The position numbers and the translations under genes are program-made. From positions 62,001 to 126,000 of the forward strand of contig JADZDR010000035.1 of assembly GCA_020850945.1 (NCBI GenBank): a DNA stretch of 64,000 nucleotides, given 5' to 3'. Below, in pieces: positions 42,357 through 51,693 of the stretch; position 1 is the first letter of the stretch; every line of letters starts with the position of its first letter. The DNA is from Acidimicrobiia bacterium (GTDB taxonomy: Bacteria > Actinomycetota > Acidimicrobiia > UBA2766). Under the pieces are notes generated by a model. The model was not told where the DNA came from and searched no databases. It was given only the letters and a program-made list of their open reading frames with translations.

Positions 42357-43760
42357 ATGCCACGTGTGAGCGGACCGGATGCAGCATTCCTCTACGGGGA
42401 GACGCCGAGCTGGCACATGCACGTGTCGGCCCTGCTGGTCGTCGATCCCAAGGACGCCCCGGGGGGATTCGACACCGAGCTCTTCAAGCGCATCATCGAG
42501 CGTCGTCTCCACCGGGCGCCACAGTTCAGGTGGAAGCTCCAGCATGTCCCCCTCGGTCTCGAACGCCCGTCCCTCGTCGATGACGCCGCGTTCGACATCG
42601 ACCATCACGTGCATCGCATCGGCTGTCCGAGTCCCGGCGGCCCGGCCGAGCTCGGTGAGCTTGTCGGCACGCTCTCCAGCCTCAAGATCGACCGCACGCG
42701 GCCCCTGTGGGAGATCTGGGTGATCGAAGGACTCCAGGGCGGTGAGGTCGCGATCCTCGCCAAGATCCATCACTCGATCATCGACGGCGTCGCGGCGGCC
42801 GAGGTCGCCATGCTCCTCTTCGACCCGACGCCCGATCCCGTCCTCGACGAGGCCGTGACCTCCGGCGAGGCCGACACGGAGGTGTCCGTGCGGGATCTCG
42901 TCGGAGACGCCGTGCGTGCAGTCGTGAGCACTCCTGCCCGCCTCACGCGCCTGGCCCGCTCGCTGGCGAGACAGGGCAGCGCGCTCCTCGGCTATCTGGG
43001 GCGGCCCGATCCACCCTCGCTGCCCTTCTCGGCGCCGATGTCGCTCACGAACGGCCGGCTCACCCCGGAGCGCCGCTTCGACGCGACGGACATCTCGCTC
43101 GCGGATGCCAAGGCGGTCAAGGACGCATACGGGGTCACCCTGAACGACGTGATCCTCGCCGTATGTGCGGGCGCGCTGCGCCACTGGCTCATCTCACACG
43201 GCGCCCTCCCCGGCGACCCGCTCGTCGCCCAGGTGCCCGTGTCGACGCGGACCACGCATGACAGGCAAGGGGACGGGACGCGGGTGTCGAACATGAGCGT
43301 GCCTCTCGCGACCGAGATCGACGACCCGGCCGAGCGCCTCTATGCGATCCATGCGGGCGCGAGGTACGCGAAGGAGGTCCGGTCCGCGCTGAGCGAGACG
43401 AAGACCGTGCACATCACGGAGGCCGTCTCGCCCGCCCTCGTCAACCTCGCCGCCCGCGCTTACCGGGCAGGGCAGATCGAGAACCGGGGCGCGCCCTTCA
43501 ACCTCATCGTCTCGAACATCCCCGGCCCTCCGACACCCCTCTTCGTGGCCGGGGCCGAGCTCCTGTCGGTGTTCCCGATGGGCCCTCTCCTCATGGGTGG
43601 TGGCCTCAACATCACCGTGATGAGCTACTGCGACTCCATCGATTTCGGCCTCCTCAGCTGTCCCGACGTCGTGCCCGACGCGTGGACGATCTCGGATGCG
43701 ATCCCGTTCGCGCTCAAGGAGCTCGCCGACGCCGCCCCCCTCCACGCCGCGTCCCGCTGA
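42357..43760 (+). CDS. Wax ester synthase/diacylglycerol acyltransferase (WS/DGAT)
   Basis: 467 residues. The catalytic H-H-S-I-I-D-G (H-H-x-x-x-D-G) sits at about 138-144. M-P-R-V-S-G-P-D-A-A-F at the start, the late S-N-I-P-G-P and the N-D-V-I-L-A-V-C motif are typical of the mycobacterial-type family. It esterifies acyl-CoA to diacylglycerol or fatty alcohol to make neutral storage lipid at the membrane. The adjacent MaoC hydratase fits fatty-acid metabolism. Confidence 0.92.
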   Translation: MPRVSGPDAAFLYGETPSWHMHVSALLVVDPKDAPGGFDTELFKRIIERRLHRAPQFRWKLQHVPLGLERPSLVDDAAFDIDHHVHRIGCPSPGGPAELGELVGTLSSLKIDRTRPLWEIWVIEGLQGGEVAILAKIHHSIIDGVAAAEVAMLLFDPTPDPVLDEAVTSGEADTEVSVRDLVGDAVRAVVSTPARLTRLARSLARQGSALLGYLGRPDPPSLPFSAPMSLTNGRLTPERRFDATDISLADAKAVKDAYGVTLNDVILAVCAGALRHWLISHGALPGDPLVAQVPVSTRTTHDRQGDGTRVSNMSVPLATEIDDPAERLYAIHAGARYAKEVRSALSETKTVHITEAVSPALVNLAARAYRAGQIENRGAPFNLIVSNIPGPPTPLFVAGAELLSVFPMGPLLMGGGLNITVMSYCDSIDFGLLSCPDVVPDAWTISDAIPFALKELADAAPLHAASR

Positions 43761-43834
43761 CACGAGCCGGCCGGATCCGCCGAGTACCCTCCTCGACGTC
43801 GACACCACCACGTCCGACCTGAGAGGTGAGACCT

Positions 43835-44728
43835 TTGCTGCGCCGCATCCTGCCGACCGTCGTTCTGATCGCCCTCGTCGCGGCGGCATGTGGCGGCAGT
43901 CGCGTCGAGAACTACGAACTGGACTCCTATGACCTGAAGGCGGGCGAGTTCGAGTACAAGGTCGAGCTCGCCATCAAGGGCAACATCGAGCTCGGCGCCC
44001 TCGAGGCGATCATCGGCAGTTCCGCCGAGGAGGCCAGCAACCTCGACGTCACGCTCACGGCCGACGCCAAGCTCGAGGTGAAGAAGGAGGGCGCGAACAA
44101 CGTCCTCACGCTCGAGCTCACGGACTTCAAGGGGAAGCTGCCCTTCGGCGCCGATTACCCCAACGACAAGGAGACGTACGAGATGACCGTGAGTCCGCAG
44201 GGGGAGATCGTGAGATCGAGCGGTGACGGCCTGCTCGCCGTGATCCCGGGCGTCCCGAGCACCTTCGGTTTCAACTGCCCGCCCCTGCCGGGTGAGGCGA
44301 CCAAGAGCGGTGCGACGTGGACGAGCGAGGTGGCACCGCCGTTCTCCGACGAGGAAGGGGAGAAGTGGGAGTCCTCGAACCGCTGGAAGGACACGGACGC
44401 AGCCGACCAGCAGGTGGCCGAGATCACGGCGAACGTGGATCAGGACTTCGAATCCGCCCTCGAGCTGACCGAGGTCGTCGAGTTGCTCGGTCTCGACGTG
44501 CCCGCCCTCACGGGCGTCAAGGCGACCGCCAAGGGCCATCTCACGCTCGCCACGGCGTGTGCCCTCTCGATCCCCGACCAGGCACTCGTCGAGTCCGGCG
44601 GGACGAACAAGATCAATGTCGCCGTATCCGTCGACGCCGGTACAGGGATCGGCGCCGAGGTGGCCAAGCTCGTGTCCGGCATCACGCTCGACCTCTCGAT
44701 CGAGGGCAAGATGACGCCCACGGGATGA
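43835..44728 (+). CDS. Predicted lipoprotein of unknown function
   Basis: 297 residues from TTG 43835, with GAGAGGTGAGACC upstream; GTG 43826 would leave no room for a Shine-Dalgarno. The signal ends in the lipobox A-A-A-C19-G-G-S. The mature protein alternates Lys/Glu-rich strands (F-E-Y-K-V-E-L-A-I-K-G, V-T-L-T-A-D-A-K-L-E-V) that repeat near the C-terminus (V-A-V-S-V-D-A-G ... I-T-L-D-L-S-I-E-G). This suggests a beta-barrel or LolA/LppX-like lipid carrier fold. That assignment is tentative. Confidence 0.72.
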   Translation: MLRRILPTVVLIALVAAACGGSRVENYELDSYDLKAGEFEYKVELAIKGNIELGALEAIIGSSAEEASNLDVTLTADAKLEVKKEGANNVLTLELTDFKGKLPFGADYPNDKETYEMTVSPQGEIVRSSGDGLLAVIPGVPSTFGFNCPPLPGEATKSGATWTSEVAPPFSDEEGEKWESSNRWKDTDAADQQVAEITANVDQDFESALELTEVVELLGLDVPALTGVKATAKGHLTLATACALSIPDQALVESGGTNKINVAVSVDAGTGIGAEVAKLVSGITLDLSIEGKMTPTG

Positions 44729-44748
44729 GTGGCCGGTGGAGTCCGCGA

Positions 44749-44754
44749 TACCTT
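44749..44754 (+). promoter_or_regulatory. -10 box of a leaderless gene
   Basis: TACCTT, then 7 nt (GGGCGGG), then ATG 44762. Confidence 0.5.
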
Positions 44755-44761
44755 GGGCGGG

Positions 44762-45289
44762 ATGACTGACACGCCGGGTGCGGACACGGATTTCGCACCT
44801 CCCACCGAACCAGAGGCCTCGCAGGAGACTCTCGTCACGCGGTCGGCCGACGTCGAGCCGAACTCGTGGGCGGACATCGTGAACTCGATCGGCTACGTGC
44901 TCGGGGTGACTTATCCGGTTCTGGCGATCTCGACCGGCGCCCGCGCCCTGTACCAGCTTGCCGGCTTCAAGGAGGGAGCGAGCACGACCGCGGCGGCCCT
45001 GAGCCTCGTGGCCGCCCTCTGCTACCTGGCGGCGACGATCGGGTTCTTCAAGCGCAGGCCGTGGGCTTGGTGGGTCTCGGTCGTGGCCCTCGCATTCGAG
45101 CTCGGCATGGTCCTCACCGTCGGCCTGATCACCACACTGAATCCGGGCGTCTTCGGGGACGAGACGGTCTGGTCGCGCTTCGGCGCCGGCTACGGGTTCT
45201 TCCCCCTCATCCAGCCCCTGCTCGGCCTCGTCTGGCTGCTTCGTCCCCGCACTCTGGTCCTCTACGACGTGTCATGGCGGCGCGGCTGA
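44762..45289 (+). CDS. Four-TM membrane protein of unknown function
   Basis: 175 residues. An acidic soluble N-terminus of ~40 residues leads to about four TM helices: V-L-G-V-T-Y-P-V-L-A-I, A-A-L-S-L-V-A-A-L-C-Y-L-A, W-W-V-S-V-V-A-L-A-F-E-L-G and I-Q-P-L-L-G-L-V-W-L-L. It ends in a short basic tail. No family recognised. The -10 box fixes the start at 44762 over an in-frame GTG codon at 44729. Confidence 0.7.
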   Translation: MTDTPGADTDFAPPTEPEASQETLVTRSADVEPNSWADIVNSIGYVLGVTYPVLAISTGARALYQLAGFKEGASTTAAALSLVAALCYLAATIGFFKRRPWAWWVSVVALAFELGMVLTVGLITTLNPGVFGDETVWSRFGAGYGFFPLIQPLLGLVWLLRPRTLVLYDVSWRRG

Positions 45290-45363
45290 GCGATTCAGGC
45301 TGGTTCCGCCGGGCGCTGTATCGTCCGAACCCGGGAAGTGAGAGGCACCGAACTGGAGGACGC

Positions 45364-46350
45364 ATGGCACTGTCCCTTCTGCGCCTGGACATGCGGGCAC
45401 CCGAGACGGGAGCGCCACCCCGCGACCTGTATGCCGCGGCTCTCGACATGGCCGAGTTCGCCGACGAGGTGGGCTTCACGGACATCGTCCTGTCGGAGCA
45501 CCACCAGACAGAGGACGGCTTCCTTCCCGCCCCCCTGGTCATGGCAGCAGGAGTTGCCGCCCGCACGTCGCGGATCCGGATCAACGTCGGTGCACTCCTC
45601 GTACCCCTGCACGACCCGATTCGCCTCGCCGAACAGCTCGCCGTCCTCGATCTCGTGAGTGGCGGCCGTGTCAGCGTGACTGCGGGCCTCGGCTACCGGC
45701 GCGAGGAATACGATGCAGCCGGTCTCGACTGGTCGCGGCGCGGTGCCATCTTCGACGAGTGCCTCGAGGTCATCCTGAACGCGTGGACGGGCGAAGCCTT
45801 CGAGTACCAGGGACGCTCTGTGCGCGTCCTGCCCCGGCCCGGCACGCAGCCTCACCCGATCATGATGATCGGAGGTTCGACCCAAGCCGCCGTGCGGCGC
45901 GCCATCCGTTTCGGGCTGCCCCTCGCACCCGCCGTGGACGACCCCGAGCTCGTCGCGACCTACAAGCAACTCGCCGCAGAGAACGGCGTGGAGGGCGGAT
46001 TCGTCGTGCGCCCCGGCAAGTCGGTGATGGTGAACGTCTCCGACGATCCCGCGGCGAGCTGGCGCGAGTACGGCCCGTACTTCCTCCACGATGCCCGCAC
46101 GTATGCGAGCTGGCAGACCCCCGACATCCGATCGCACGTGATGTCGCATGCGACGACGGTCGAGGAGTTGCAGGAGGAGGGGCGCTACCGGATACTCACA
46201 CCTGCAGAGTGCCTCGAATACGCAGCCGAGGAGGGACGGTGGGCGGCTTTCATCCACTTCCCCCTCGTCGGCGGCGCGCCACCCGAGCTCGGCTGGCGCA
46301 GCCTGCGTCTCTACGCCGAAGAGGCCCTGCCCCATCTGTCCCAGCCGTGA
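45364..46350 (+). CDS. LLM-class flavin-dependent oxidoreductase
   Basis: 328 residues with a luciferase-like TIM barrel. F-T-D-I-V-L-S-E-H-H, R-I-R-I-N-V-G-A-L-L-V-P-L-H-D-P and G-R-V-S-V-T-A-G-L-G-Y-R-R-E-E-Y are typical. R-R-G-A-I-F-D-E-C-L-E-V-I follows. Closer to the FMN-type LLM subgroup than the protein at 3195. GGAGGACGC precedes the ATG. Substrate unknown. Confidence 0.87.
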   Translation: MALSLLRLDMRAPETGAPPRDLYAAALDMAEFADEVGFTDIVLSEHHQTEDGFLPAPLVMAAGVAARTSRIRINVGALLVPLHDPIRLAEQLAVLDLVSGGRVSVTAGLGYRREEYDAAGLDWSRRGAIFDECLEVILNAWTGEAFEYQGRSVRVLPRPGTQPHPIMMIGGSTQAAVRRAIRFGLPLAPAVDDPELVATYKQLAAENGVEGGFVVRPGKSVMVNVSDDPAASWREYGPYFLHDARTYASWQTPDIRSHVMSHATTVEELQEEGRYRILTPAECLEYAAEEGRWAAFIHFPLVGGAPPELGWRSLRLYAEEALPHLSQP

Positions 46351-46370
46351 GGGCCGCCGGGGCGCGAAGT

Positions 46371-46460
46371 ACCCCGAACTGACCGAACATCCTCCGGGGG
46401 CTGAAAACCGACGGTACGTCGCACCTGCCCTCTGCGGATCATGTCCCGCCTGTTCGGGGT
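46371..46460. other. Gap with a 9-bp inverted repeat before msrB
   Basis: ACCCCGAAC (46371-46379) and GTTCGGGGT (46452-46460) are exact complements separated by 72 nt. They lie in the 195-bp gap between the LLM gene and msrB, upstream of a TAGAGT -10 box (46516-46521). They could mark the LLM terminator or a regulator site. No known riboswitch was recognised. Confidence 0.35.
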
Positions 46461-46545
46461 GAGGCCAGGATAACGCCCGAACCACTCGTAGTCCAGACCC
46501 TGTGCCCGCATCGCTTAGAGTCGGGTGCGCAGGAAGGAACTGAGA

Positions 46546-46953
46546 ATGATCGAGCGATTCGACGATTCGGAGCTGCGTGCCCGCCTCACACCCGAGCAGT
46601 ATCGGATCACGCAGGAGAAGGGCACAGAACGACCCTTCACGGGTGAGCACCTCGACGGCAAGGAGCCCGGCCGGTACGTGTGCATCGTGTGCGACGCCCC
46701 CCTCTTCGCATCGGAGGCGAAGTTCGACTCGGGGACGGGCTGGCCTTCGTTCACGGCCCCGCAGGCCGACACGGCAGTGGACGAGGAGACCGATGTGCGC
46801 CACGGCATGGTCCGTACCGAGGTGCACTGCCGGAACTGCGGCGCCCATCTCGGCCACGTCTTCCCCGACGGACCGGCCCCGACAGGCATGCGCTATTGCA
46901 TCAACTCAGCCGCCCTGGAGTTCGAGGCCGGAGCCGAAGCCGAGGGGTGCTAG
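46546..46953 (+). CDS. msrB: Peptide-methionine (R)-S-oxide reductase MsrB
   Basis: 135 residues. The zinc site is C46/C49 and C95/C98. The catalytic Cys is C118 in [16 protein letters not shown] and H-L-G-H-V-F-P-D-G are family signatures. It reduces methionine-R-sulfoxide in oxidised proteins, usually with thioredoxin. AGGAAGGAACT precedes ATG 46546. The final ~50 bp overlap the convergent EEP gene. Confidence 0.95.
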   Translation: MIERFDDSELRARLTPEQYRITQEKGTERPFTGEHLDGKEPGRYVCIVCDAPLFASEAKFDSGTGWPSFTAPQADTAVDEETDVRHGMVRTEVHCRNCGAHLGHVFPDGPAPTGMRYCINSAALEFEAGAEAEGC

Positions 46954-47698
46954 GGGCCGCCTGGCGTGGCACGGCGACCGCTTCCCCGGCCAGGCACCGC
47001 AGTCGCGCCCACACGGCCCGGTGATCCGAGGCACCACCGGGCGTGACGCCGGCCTCTTCCACACCGACTGTGGCACCCACGAGGATGTGATCGATCTGGC
47101 TGTGCGGAGCGGGCTCCGGCCATGTACGCCCGCGCACCGCGCGGCGCCATCCCCGCATGAGGCCGGTCACGATCGGCCCCCACATGTTCAGGTCGCCGGC
47201 AACGAGGTCACGGGGTCGGGGCGGGCCGAGTACACGACGGAGCTGCGTGAGGTGCGACACCGAACCGTGGGGCAGCCAGCTCACATGCGTGGCGTGCACG
47301 CGCCAGATGTGACCCGTCGTGTCCCGCAGCGCCACACGCACGACTGTGCGCCGCGCCGGATCACCTGGGATCGGGACGAGGTCGCGTTGCGAGACGTCGA
47401 CCATCTCGAGACGGGAGAGCACCACGACACCGTGTCCGTGTGCCGGGTGCGAGTCCGGACCACCCGCCGGCACGGGGCGGCGCGAGCTCCCCGCGATGCG
47501 GTAGGGGGAGACGGCCGTCTCGTACCCGAGGCGCTGCGCCTCGGCAAGGACGGATCCCTTTCCTGTCGCGCACCTCATCTCCTGGAGGACGACCACGTCG
47601 GTGTCGAGCTCGCGTACGACCTCGAGCAGGTCGTACGGGCGACGATCGGGACCGACCCCCATGTGCGTGTTGAACGTGGCGACCGTGATCCTGCCCAT
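46901..47698 (-). CDS. Endonuclease/exonuclease/phosphatase (EEP) family protein
   Basis: 265 residues. EEP catalytic motifs in order: [31 protein letters not shown] and S-D-H-R-A-V. They provide the Asn, Glu, His and Asp residues of the DNase I-like metal centre. No signal peptide. Substrate could be nucleic acid, a phosphoinositide or another phosphodiester. Its 3' 53 bp overlap msrB in convergent orientation. Confidence 0.82.
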   Translation of the reverse strand: MGRITVATFNTHMGVGPDRRPYDLLEVVRELDTDVVVLQEMRCATGKGSVLAEAQRLGYETAVSPYRIAGSSRRPVPAGGPDSHPAHGHGVVVLSRLEMVDVSQRDLVPIPGDPARRTVVRVALRDTTGHIWRVHATHVSWLPHGSVSHLTQLRRVLGPPRPRDLVAGDLNMWGPIVTGLMRGWRRAVRGRTWPEPAPHSQIDHILVGATVGVEEAGVTPGGASDHRAVWARLRCLAGEAVAVPRQAAPSTPRLRLRPRTPGRLS

Positions 47699-47723
47699 GA
47701 CACGTGCTTCGGCAGACGCTTCC

Positions 47724-48638
47724 TCAGTGTGAGGGTTTCGCCGTCGCGGTCGCCTCGGCCTCTGCCTCCGCCGTGGTCTCCTCGAGTGCGAGGAGCGACG
47801 GGGACTTGGCGAGAAGGGCGATCCCGATCCCGACCGCTGTCAGGGCGAGGACTGCTACGAATCCGAGCAGAGGCGTGAGGGCGAGCTCTTCGCGGAACAC
47901 CCAGAGGCCGATTCCCGATGTCACGATCGTGCCCCACACGACGATCATCGTCATTCCTGTCGCGAGCCTGCCCACACGGAGGGCCGAGTTGATCCAGACG
48001 ACGTTCATGACGCCGAGCACGGCCATGGCCCACACCGCCCAGTTGCCGAGGTTGGGCGCCTCGACTGCCTGCTTGATGACCGCGCCGACGACGCCTGCGT
48101 GCACGCCTGCGGCGGTGCCGCGCAATGCCGCCTTGTACGGGCTGTCGGTGAGCGACGCGACCCAGAAGACGGCGAACAGGACGGCGCACACGGCCGCCGC
48201 CTCCAGCCAGGCTCCGGTTCGGCCGAGATCGACGCCTTCCTCCGGCTGGAGGGCGACGAGGGTGGCGGCGAGGCCCACGGTCGTGAGCGCGGCCGCGAAC
48301 CACTCGCGTCCTTCCATTCCCGTGCCGACTACCCAGGCGCTGGCCGGGACGAGGAACACGAGCTGGAGGGCGAGGACGGGCGCGACGAGCACGAGGGGGG
48401 CGAGTGCGGACGCCCCGGCCTGCATGATGACACCGACGAACCCGAGCCCGATGCCGGCCCACCAGATCCACTGCCTGAGGACACCCACGGTGGCAGCGGC
48501 GACGCCCGCATCTCTGTCGGCGAGCAGATCCCGCAGATGTGCCTTCTGCTGGGCTGCGCTGCCGGCCGGATACGTCATCGCTGCGAGGAGAGCGAGGACC
48601 ACGGCGGCTGCATCTGCGGCAGTGGCGGCGAGGAGCAC
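47724..48638 (-). CDS. DMT-superfamily (EamA-like) membrane transporter
   Basis: 304 residues with nine or ten TM helices in two halves, typical of EamA/NIPA-like drug-metabolite transporters. The second half ends with G-I-G-L-W-V-F-R-E-E-L-A-L-T-P-L-L-G-F, where the F-x-E-x motif is diagnostic. The cytoplasmic tail is rich in Ala, Glu and Thr. Transported substrate unknown. Predicted leaderless from GTG 48638. Confidence 0.82.
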   Translation of the reverse strand: MLLAATAADAAAVVLALLAAMTYPAGSAAQQKAHLRDLLADRDAGVAAATVGVLRQWIWWAGIGLGFVGVIMQAGASALAPLVLVAPVLALQLVFLVPASAWVVGTGMEGREWFAAALTTVGLAATLVALQPEEGVDLGRTGAWLEAAAVCAVLFAVFWVASLTDSPYKAALRGTAAGVHAGVVGAVIKQAVEAPNLGNWAVWAMAVLGVMNVVWINSALRVGRLATGMTMIVVWGTIVTSGIGLWVFREELALTPLLGFVAVLALTAVGIGIALLAKSPSLLALEETTAEAEAEATATAKPSH

Positions 48639-48644
48639 CGGCCC

Positions 48645-48650
48645 ACTGTA
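48645..48650 (-). promoter_or_regulatory. -10 box of a leaderless gene
   Basis: TACAGT on the minus strand, 6 nt (GGGCCG) before GTG 48638. Confidence 0.5.
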
Positions 48651-48703
48651 GCGGTGGGGATAGCGCCCGGTAGTGTCGACAGGAGCGAGATGGGAGGAAG
48701 GCG

Positions 48704-49879
48704 GTGAATGGTGGCGGCGCGTTGGAGGAAGCGCTCGATCGGTGGCGACTCGACGCGGGCATGCGCGGTGTCACTGCCAAGGTCGTGTGTCCGGGCTCGC
48801 TCGAATGGGGCGGGGCTGCGGGCACTCTGGGCACGTTGCCGGACAGGCCGATGCGAGTGGACCAGCCGGGCCGGGTCGGTTCGATCACGAAGGCCTTCAC
48901 CGGCGCGCTCGTGCTCCGTCTCGTAGAGGAGGGATCCTTCTCCCTCGACGACACCCTCGACACGTTCGTCCCCGCCTGTCCGGGCGGCCACAAGGTCAAG
49001 ATCCGCCATCTCCTCTCGCACCACAGCGGCCTCCAGGAGCTCCAAACCGACGACCTCGTGTTCGTGGCCGCGACGTGCCTGCGTCTCTTCCACTGGTGGA
49101 CGATCGACGAGATCATCGCCTGGTCGAGGTCGCCGTGGCCGATGTACTCGATCACGGCCGGGAAGTGGAAAGGCAGGGGACTCCAGTTCGAGCCGGGAAC
49201 CGACTTCCTCTACTCCCAGCCGAACTACTTCCTCCTCGCCAAGGTCGTCGAGGTCGTGACGGGTGAGTCATTCGAGACGAACCTGCGCGAGCGGATCCTC
49301 GAACCCCTCGGTCTCGACAGCACCGTGTATGTGACGCGTGACAGGAATCCGCGGTTGTCCGGCCGCACGAACGCGATGGGCTTCTTCCGAAGGGCCATGC
49401 CCACGTGGCTCATTCCGACGTACAACTCGGTGGCGAGTGCCGGCGGGCCGGCAGGTGGGCTCATCTCGACGGTGGACGACCTCGCCGCCTTCCTGCGCAG
49501 CCTGCTCGGTGAGGGCTTCCTCTCGTCCGCGTCACTCGCCGAGATGCTCACCTTCCTGCCGGCGCCGTCATTCGGGCCGGCACACGAATACGGCCTCGGC
49601 ATCAACCGTGAGAGGATCGGCGACATCACCGTGATCGGCCAGAGCGGTGGCATCCCGGGGTTCCAAGGCCGGATGCGCTACGTACCGGACCGGGACGTCT
49701 ACGTGACGATCCTCACGAACACGGATCCACGGCCGGGTGCGGCGACCCTCGACGACCTCATCGTGCGATTCGTCGAGATCCTCGACGAATCCGCCCGGGG
49801 GATAACATCGGTGCGCCCACCGCATGTCGGGTCCTCAGCCGCACACCTGCAGGCGACCCGACCACAGAACGGGCCATGA
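48704..49879 (+). CDS. Serine hydrolase, class C beta-lactamase family
   Basis: 391 residues. The catalytic motif is S60-I-T-K63, with Y-S-Q-P-N-Y as the Tyr motif and G-Q-S-G-G-I-P-G-F as the third box. No signal peptide; a cytoplasmic esterase or D-amino-acid amidase is more likely than a resistance enzyme. GTG start after GGGAGGAAGGCG. Only 16 bp separate it from the inositol-phosphate synthase gene, so the two are probably co-transcribed. Confidence 0.85.
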   Translation: MNGGGALEEALDRWRLDAGMRGVTAKVVCPGSLEWGGAAGTLGTLPDRPMRVDQPGRVGSITKAFTGALVLRLVEEGSFSLDDTLDTFVPACPGGHKVKIRHLLSHHSGLQELQTDDLVFVAATCLRLFHWWTIDEIIAWSRSPWPMYSITAGKWKGRGLQFEPGTDFLYSQPNYFLLAKVVEVVTGESFETNLRERILEPLGLDSTVYVTRDRNPRLSGRTNAMGFFRRAMPTWLIPTYNSVASAGGPAGGLISTVDDLAAFLRSLLGEGFLSSASLAEMLTFLPAPSFGPAHEYGLGINRERIGDITVIGQSGGIPGFQGRMRYVPDRDVYVTILTNTDPRPGAATLDDLIVRFVEILDESARGITSVRPPHVGSSAAHLQATRPQNGP

Positions 49880-49895
49880 CGAGGAGCGTCCACCC

Positions 49896-51212
49896 ATGAC
49901 CGACCGCCGGATCGATGTCGCAGCCCCCGAGGGCAGACTGCTCGTCTTCACACCGGGGCTCGGCGCGGTCTCCACGACCTTCATCGCCGGAGTCGAGGCC
50001 GTGAGACGGGGGCGGGCACGTCCGTTCGGGTCTCTCGCCGAGATGCAGACCATCCGCCTCGGAAAGCGCTCGGCGGGGAGTTCTCCCGCCATCCGGGACG
50101 TCGTGCCGCTCGCCGAACTCACCGATCTCGACTTCGCGGCGTGGGACCTCTTTCCCGACAACGCCTACGACGCCGCCCGCCGGGCGGATGTGCTCGGCCG
50201 GGACGACGTCGAGCCCTTTGCCGACTTCCTCGGGTCGATCGAGCCGATGTCCGCCGCGTTCGACCACTCATACGTGCGGAACCTCGACGGTCCGAACGTG
50301 AAGACGGAGACGAACAAGTTCGACCTCGCCGAAGCGCTGCGCACGGACATCAGGGATGCCCTCGCCCGGCCGGGCGTGAGTCGTGGTGTCATGGTCTGGT
50401 GTGCCTCGACCGAGGTCTACCTCGAGCCGTCCGCCTGCCACAGCTCCCTCGCCGCGTTCGAGGCGGGCATGAAGGACAACGACCCCGCCATCGCCCCGTC
50501 ACAGCTCTACGCATACGCGGCGATCTCCGAAGGTGTCCCGTACGCGAACGGTGCCCCCAACCTGTCCGCGGACTTCCCCGCCCTCGAAGAGCTCGCGGCG
50601 GACCGTGGGGTCCCCATCGCCGGCAAGGACTTCAAGACGGGCCAGACGCTCATGAAGACGGCTCTCGCACCGGCGTTCAAGGCCCGCATGCTGGGCGTGC
50701 GCGGCTGGTTCTCGACGAACATCCTCGGCAACCGCGACGGGGAGGTCCTCGACGACCCGGACGCGTTCAAGACGAAAGAGGTCAGCAAGTCGGGCGTGCT
50801 CGGCACGATCCTCGAACCGGAGTCGTATCCCGACCTGTACGGCGATCTGTATCACAAGGTGCGGATCAACTACTACCCGCCCCGCGGTGACGCGAAGGAG
50901 GGGTGGGACAACATCGACATCTTCGGCTGGCTCGGATACCCGATGCAGGTCAAGATCGACTTCCTCTGCCGGGACAGTATCCTCGCCGCCCCCATCGTCC
51001 TCGATCTCGCCCTCTTCCTCGACCTCGCGGCCCGGGCAGGGCGCAGCGGGATCCAGGAGTGGCTCTCCTTCTACTTCAAGAGCCCGCACGTGCTGCCGGG
51101 CCACCTGCCCGAGCACGACCTCTACATCCAGCACATGCGCCTCAAGAACACGCTGCGCGTGTTCGCAGGCGAAGAGCCCGTCACGCACCTCGCCGAGGAT
51201 CTCTATCCCTGA
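49896..51212 (+). CDS. ino1: myo-Inositol-1-phosphate synthase
   Basis: 438 residues. Hallmarks are an N-terminal Rossmann start (L-V-F-T-P-G-L-G-A-V), L-Y-A-Y-A-A-I-S-E-G-V-P-Y-A-N-G-A-P-N and G-K-D-F-K-T-G-Q-T. The late S-N/T-N-I-L-G-N-R-D-G and V-R-I-N-Y-Y-P-P-R-G-D are also present. It converts glucose-6-phosphate to inositol-1-phosphate with NAD, feeding phosphatidylinositol and mycothiol-type pathways in actinobacteria. GAGGAG lies upstream of ATG 49896. Convergent with, and overlapping by 10 bp, the next gene. Confidence 0.93.
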   Translation: MTDRRIDVAAPEGRLLVFTPGLGAVSTTFIAGVEAVRRGRARPFGSLAEMQTIRLGKRSAGSSPAIRDVVPLAELTDLDFAAWDLFPDNAYDAARRADVLGRDDVEPFADFLGSIEPMSAAFDHSYVRNLDGPNVKTETNKFDLAEALRTDIRDALARPGVSRGVMVWCASTEVYLEPSACHSSLAAFEAGMKDNDPAIAPSQLYAYAAISEGVPYANGAPNLSADFPALEELAADRGVPIAGKDFKTGQTLMKTALAPAFKARMLGVRGWFSTNILGNRDGEVLDDPDAFKTKEVSKSGVLGTILEPESYPDLYGDLYHKVRINYYPPRGDAKEGWDNIDIFGWLGYPMQVKIDFLCRDSILAAPIVLDLALFLDLAARAGRSGIQEWLSFYFKSPHVLPGHLPEHDLYIQHMRLKNTLRVFAGEEPVTHLAEDLYP

Positions 51213-51667
51213 GCGTGATCCGACGCGGGGTGGCCTGGCGGGACCTGACGTGATGCCTCGGCTTCCCAGTCGTTCAGGAGCACGGCCGTCATGTCGACGA
51301 GACCGGGGGCGACGTGGCCCGGAACGAGGATGCAGCGGATTCCCTCAACGGCGTCGCTCGCTCCGATCTGGAACACTGCCATGCCGACGAGTGTGGGGAT
51401 GGTGAGGCCCGTGCCGGGCTCGAGGACGAACCAGCCTGCCCGGCCGGGGCCGGACCCCGTGCCGTCGAGGCGAGAGCGGAGCTCCCCGATCGTCTCCGTG
51501 TCGAGGTCCGGCGGCGGCCACGTGGGGGGGATGTGCGCCTGGAGGGTGCGGCCGAGCTCGACACGGTCACGGATGCACGCGTCGAGCGTGTGGCGGTTCG
51601 CAGCCCGCAGGATGACACCTGGACCGCGCAGCTCGAGCTCACGGCGCCGCCGCGGGGAATGAGACAT
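51203..51667 (-). CDS. Hypothetical protein, possibly a divergent GNAT-like fold
   Basis: 154 residues. The N-terminus L-R-G-P-G-V-I-L-R-A-A-N, followed by a D-R-V-E-L-G-R-T-L helix and P-P-T-W-P-P-P-D-L, resembles the start of RimJ/GNAT acetyltransferases. W-F-V-L-E-P-G-T-G-L would be the central strand. The acetyl-CoA-binding R/Q-x-x-G-x-G/A loop is not evident, so the domain is either degenerate or different. A TAGCCT box 6 nt before the ATG supports this as a real, leaderless gene. Confidence 0.6.
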   Translation of the reverse strand: MSHSPRRRRELELRGPGVILRAANRHTLDACIRDRVELGRTLQAHIPPTWPPPDLDTETIGELRSRLDGTGSGPGRAGWFVLEPGTGLTIPTLVGMAVFQIGASDAVEGIRCILVPGHVAPGLVDMTAVLLNDWEAEASRQVPPGHPASDHAQG

Positions 51668-51673
51668 GCGGGG

Positions 51674-51679
51674 AGGCTA
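51674..51679 (-). promoter_or_regulatory. -10 box of a leaderless gene
   Basis: TAGCCT on the minus strand, 6 nt (CCCCGC) before ATG 51667. Confidence 0.5.
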
Positions 51680-51693
51680 CGGCGAACGGTGAA